From Dimorphilus gyrociliatus (Eukaryota > Annelida > Polychaeta > Dinophilidae): a stretch of 64,000 nt of DNA. The position numbers and the translations under genes were made by a program. Under the pieces are notes generated by a model, which did no database searches, was not told where the DNA came from, and saw only the letters and a list, made by a program, of their open reading frames with translations. Each line of letters opens with the position of its first letter. Position 1 is the first letter of the stretch. Location of the stretch: NCBI GenBank assembly GCA_904063045.1, contig CAJFCJ010000019.1, forward strand, positions 3,354,684 to 3,418,683, written 5' to 3'. Positions 61,701 through 64,000 of the stretch are shown here, piece by piece.

Positions 61701-63784
61701 AATGCAAATTTCAATATAGGTTTACTTTGTGTTTATCTGTCTTTTCCCTTATCCACGAAGAGATTCTAGACTTTATTGGATGTTTTGCAAATAGTTCTTT
61801 CTTGTACTAAAATGTTCAACTGATTAGTTGTTATTACAATGAAACTATTATTACCTGTTTGAGATTTTTATCCAAAGTGTCCGTAATGTTTTGAATGATT
61901 TGCGTAATTATCAAATTAGCTCGTAAATGATCAACCAACAATTTATGTATTTCATAATCGGGACTATTCTCGTCCAATAAGTTATTAATTAACCTTTCGA
62001 CATATTGATCTTGAATACCCTTAAGAACAATTGTTTTAAGCTCTTCTTCCGAATACAAATCTTAGAGAAAGAAAATGGGATATAGTAGTGTAAATACACA
62101 TACATGTACTGTATATAAGTATTGAATGAAAACCTTGATTATCTTCAATTAACTTCTTTCTTAAAGGAATATACCAAGTTCTATCGTTAGCAATAGATTT
62201 TGATATTACGACGATACGCTTTTTAATGGTTTGCCATAGATCTATTAATTCACGATAAATTGCATTTTAAAATGTGATTTTAAAGGTTGTTTTTTTTTAT
62301 TTAATAGACCTATTTCACTAATTGAACGAAGTGTTAGATCGATGTCTATGCTATTATCGGGAGTCGTAAATTTCACGGGATAGACTACGTTGACATTAAT
62401 ATCCTGTTTGAAGAGAGATAACCCTTATATTGTTTGTTTTTAAGTATAAATACAATAATAATATAGATAATGTAATTATAAAAAAACGTAAATAAATGAT
62501 AAGGATGATAAGAAAAATTTTACTTGTTCTGCTACTCTCTTTGACATATTCTCTAGAAATTTCAGCTCTTGCCTTTCAACAAAGGCGCACAAATTTTCAA
62601 ACTTTTCCATTTCTTCGTTCTTAAATGTTAAAGAAAGTGAAAAAAAAATTATTTAAAGTATATTTAAATCACTTTATATTTCAATTCAGCAGATAAAAAT
62701 TTAGTATTCTCTTCCTCAACTTGAGTATGAACACTGTATTTTGGTTGTTTCCATGGTATTCCTACCAGAACGTCTAAAAAAATGGTAAAAAGTTTTTACA
62801 AGTTGATGGATCTTTTTTTATTAAAAATAAACAAGCCTTTTTACCTATCAACCCTAAAAAAGCTTTTGTAAGATTTTTTACGGAATTGTATAAACTGAGT
62901 GATCGACGAGAGAGGAGCATTCTTTTTGCTAAGACTATAAATAAATATAGAGCCTTTGCTAATCCCTTAGTACAAAAAATGCTTATTATATTTTATCCTT
63001 AAATATTTAAGTTATTTTCAACAAACATCATAAAAATCCTCCATAACTAATTGAGTTCCCTTTTGAAGAAACTTTGAAAGTTTCCACTTGTGAAAATATT
63101 GAGGAAAGTTTATACTTTTCACTTTAAATGTTCTATTATAAAAATATGTAAATTAATTGAAATCTGTTTTTATAGCATATTATTAATTTAACCCTTCTCT
63201 TCTAATAGAAGTTAATTGTTCTTCGGAAAGAGGCTTTGCTGAACCTGATTCGTCTACCGCCACTTGCCTTAATTCGTTAAAGTTAGGCATAATAAAAGCA
63301 GTTGTATAAATATCTTCGTATGTCTGGATTAGTGAGGACCGTAACTTAATTATCTTATATTATAGTAGTAATATTTATACGGAAAAAATACAAACATCGG
63401 TAATTGAATCGGGAGGTTTCATGTCAAATGATGACCAATGGAAAAGTTTAGCCTCTGCATCCTATTATAAATGTATTAGATTTTAGTTTGTAAAACTCTC
63501 TTAGTAAACTCAGGCTTACATCTTTAATCTTTCTTGCTATTGAATCCGAGGGTACTGGACCGAATTCCAGGGGTTCTTTCTAAAGAATTAGCGACAATAA
63601 ATATATTTTTTTGACTTTTTTTTTATTTGATTGTTTATTAAAACTTAGAGAATCACATAAAAATAGGAAATAAAATAACCATTGTATTGTTGATAACATC
63701 CAGTAAAATATCTTTGGTTTGAGCCATTTTATGGCTTGAGGCTGTTTTATAAAGATCGTCTGAGTTTGTTGTATTTTCGGCCAT
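58779..63784 (-). CDS. Large unrecognised multi-exon membrane protein
   Basis: At least 18 short exons on the minus strand from MAENTTNSDDLYKTASSHKM (ATG at 63784) to a probable stop at 58779 after LLLCQRSQQPQALNN. The N-terminal two thirds is hydrophilic and helical: KEPLEFGPVPSDSIARKIKD, VLVGIPWKQPKYSVHTQ, IANDRTWYIPLRKKLIEDNQ, YSEEELKTIVLKGIQDQYVE, LDKNLKQ. Four or more hydrophobic segments follow at about 61020-60300: IAIPFFSPVSITALVLWKKF, GALGTFLLFLTVPLICILST, ILAIFVPLWVPVLTVLWHFF, LLRGICQILLIILSVTVFFP. The C-terminal part has NSSMNIRLPVKELTV and LPVKTPHPAYVSLLL. I do not recognise the family and assign no function. Exons were linked by splice-site reading and spacing; several borders are uncertain. 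Confidence 0.6.
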
Positions 63785-63899
63785 TTATAATAAAATTCAA
63801 TGCTGGCAGTTTTTCGGTGTACAGCAAATTAAAATAAATAGTCCGTGGAAAAGTGGTACATCGTCTGCTAAATCAGAGTGGCTCCATCTTCAATATATA

Positions 63900-64000
63900 T
63901 TAGTCATCATGTCTCGGAGTGTGCAATAAAATATCATGCAAATCGTCTTGATCCTTAACTTTTTGCTTGTCAACAATTATTTCATCAACCTTTAAGTCTT
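63900..64000 (-). CDS. 3' end of another gene, truncated by the window
   Basis: An open frame enters from the right edge and ends at a stop at 63900-63902, encoding DLKVDEIIVDKQKVKDQDDL and a terminal HTPRHDD. Acidic and Lys-rich; the gene cannot be named from 32 residues. It is tandem to the membrane-protein gene, with only 115 bp between its stop and that gene's ATG. Confidence 0.5.
   Translation of the reverse strand, partial: DLKVDEIIVDKQKVKDQDDLHDILLHTPRHDD

Overview
This is animal nuclear DNA. It is strongly AT-rich, gene-dense and cut by many very short introns: most of those I could resolve are about 55-70 nt with GT-AG borders. The genes are typically metazoan (STAP-type adaptor, prominin, Tuba/DNMBP, death-domain protein, HUNK-like kinase, G6PC, GAD, MIF family). 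A compact-genome invertebrate fits, for example a microscopic annelid such as Dimorphilus; a rotifer or another miniaturised bilaterian cannot be excluded from this window alone. No phage, plasmid, CRISPR or intact transposon was seen.

Layout: 27-1768 (-) CENP-I-like; 2875-5347 (-) STAP-like PH-SH2 adaptor; 6027-6483 (+) BOLA1; 6766-9132 (-) protein with two death domains; 9254-9571 (-) unknown ORF; 10666-13267 (+) coiled-coil protein; 13461-14762 (-) TMUB; 15048-15673 (+) phosphomevalonate kinase; 16410-19660 (+) RanBP2-ZnF/RRM/C2H2 protein; 20111-20591 (-) small basic protein; 20900-23615 (-) LRRC41-like; 24067-26511 (-) intronless prominin; 27742-28173 (+) LDLa-TM protein; 28348-29180 (-) NAA10; 29650-34041 (+) DNMBP/Tuba; 34977-39978 (-) glutamate decarboxylase; 40882-44017 (-) glucose-6-phosphatase with a MIF-family gene (42483-43538, +) nested in an intron; 44333-47112 (+) GTPBP4/NOG1; 47488-50626 (-) EXOC5/SEC10; 51085-53302 (+) mitochondrial seryl-tRNA synthetase with a U12 snRNA gene (51454-51600) in its first intron; 53424-53886 (-) DNLZ; 54955-57159 (-) HUNK-like kinase; 57751-58648 (+) fucolectin-like secreted protein; 58779-63784 (-) large unrecognised membrane protein; 63900-64000 (-) the end of another gene.

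Most genes are unrelated housekeeping or signalling functions. Many neighbours are arranged head to head across 0.3-0.7 kb (TMUB/PMVK, G6PC/GTPBP4, EXOC5/SARS2, NAA10/DNMBP, STAP/BOLA1, HUNK/lectin), so shared promoters are likely. The most notable items are the U12 minor-spliceosome snRNA hidden in the SARS2 intron, and the MIF-family gene whose first exon adds a mitochondrial-type presequence ending exactly at the catalytic proline. Exon borders were inferred by eye from reading frame, splice consensus and family similarity recalled from memory; no alignment was run.
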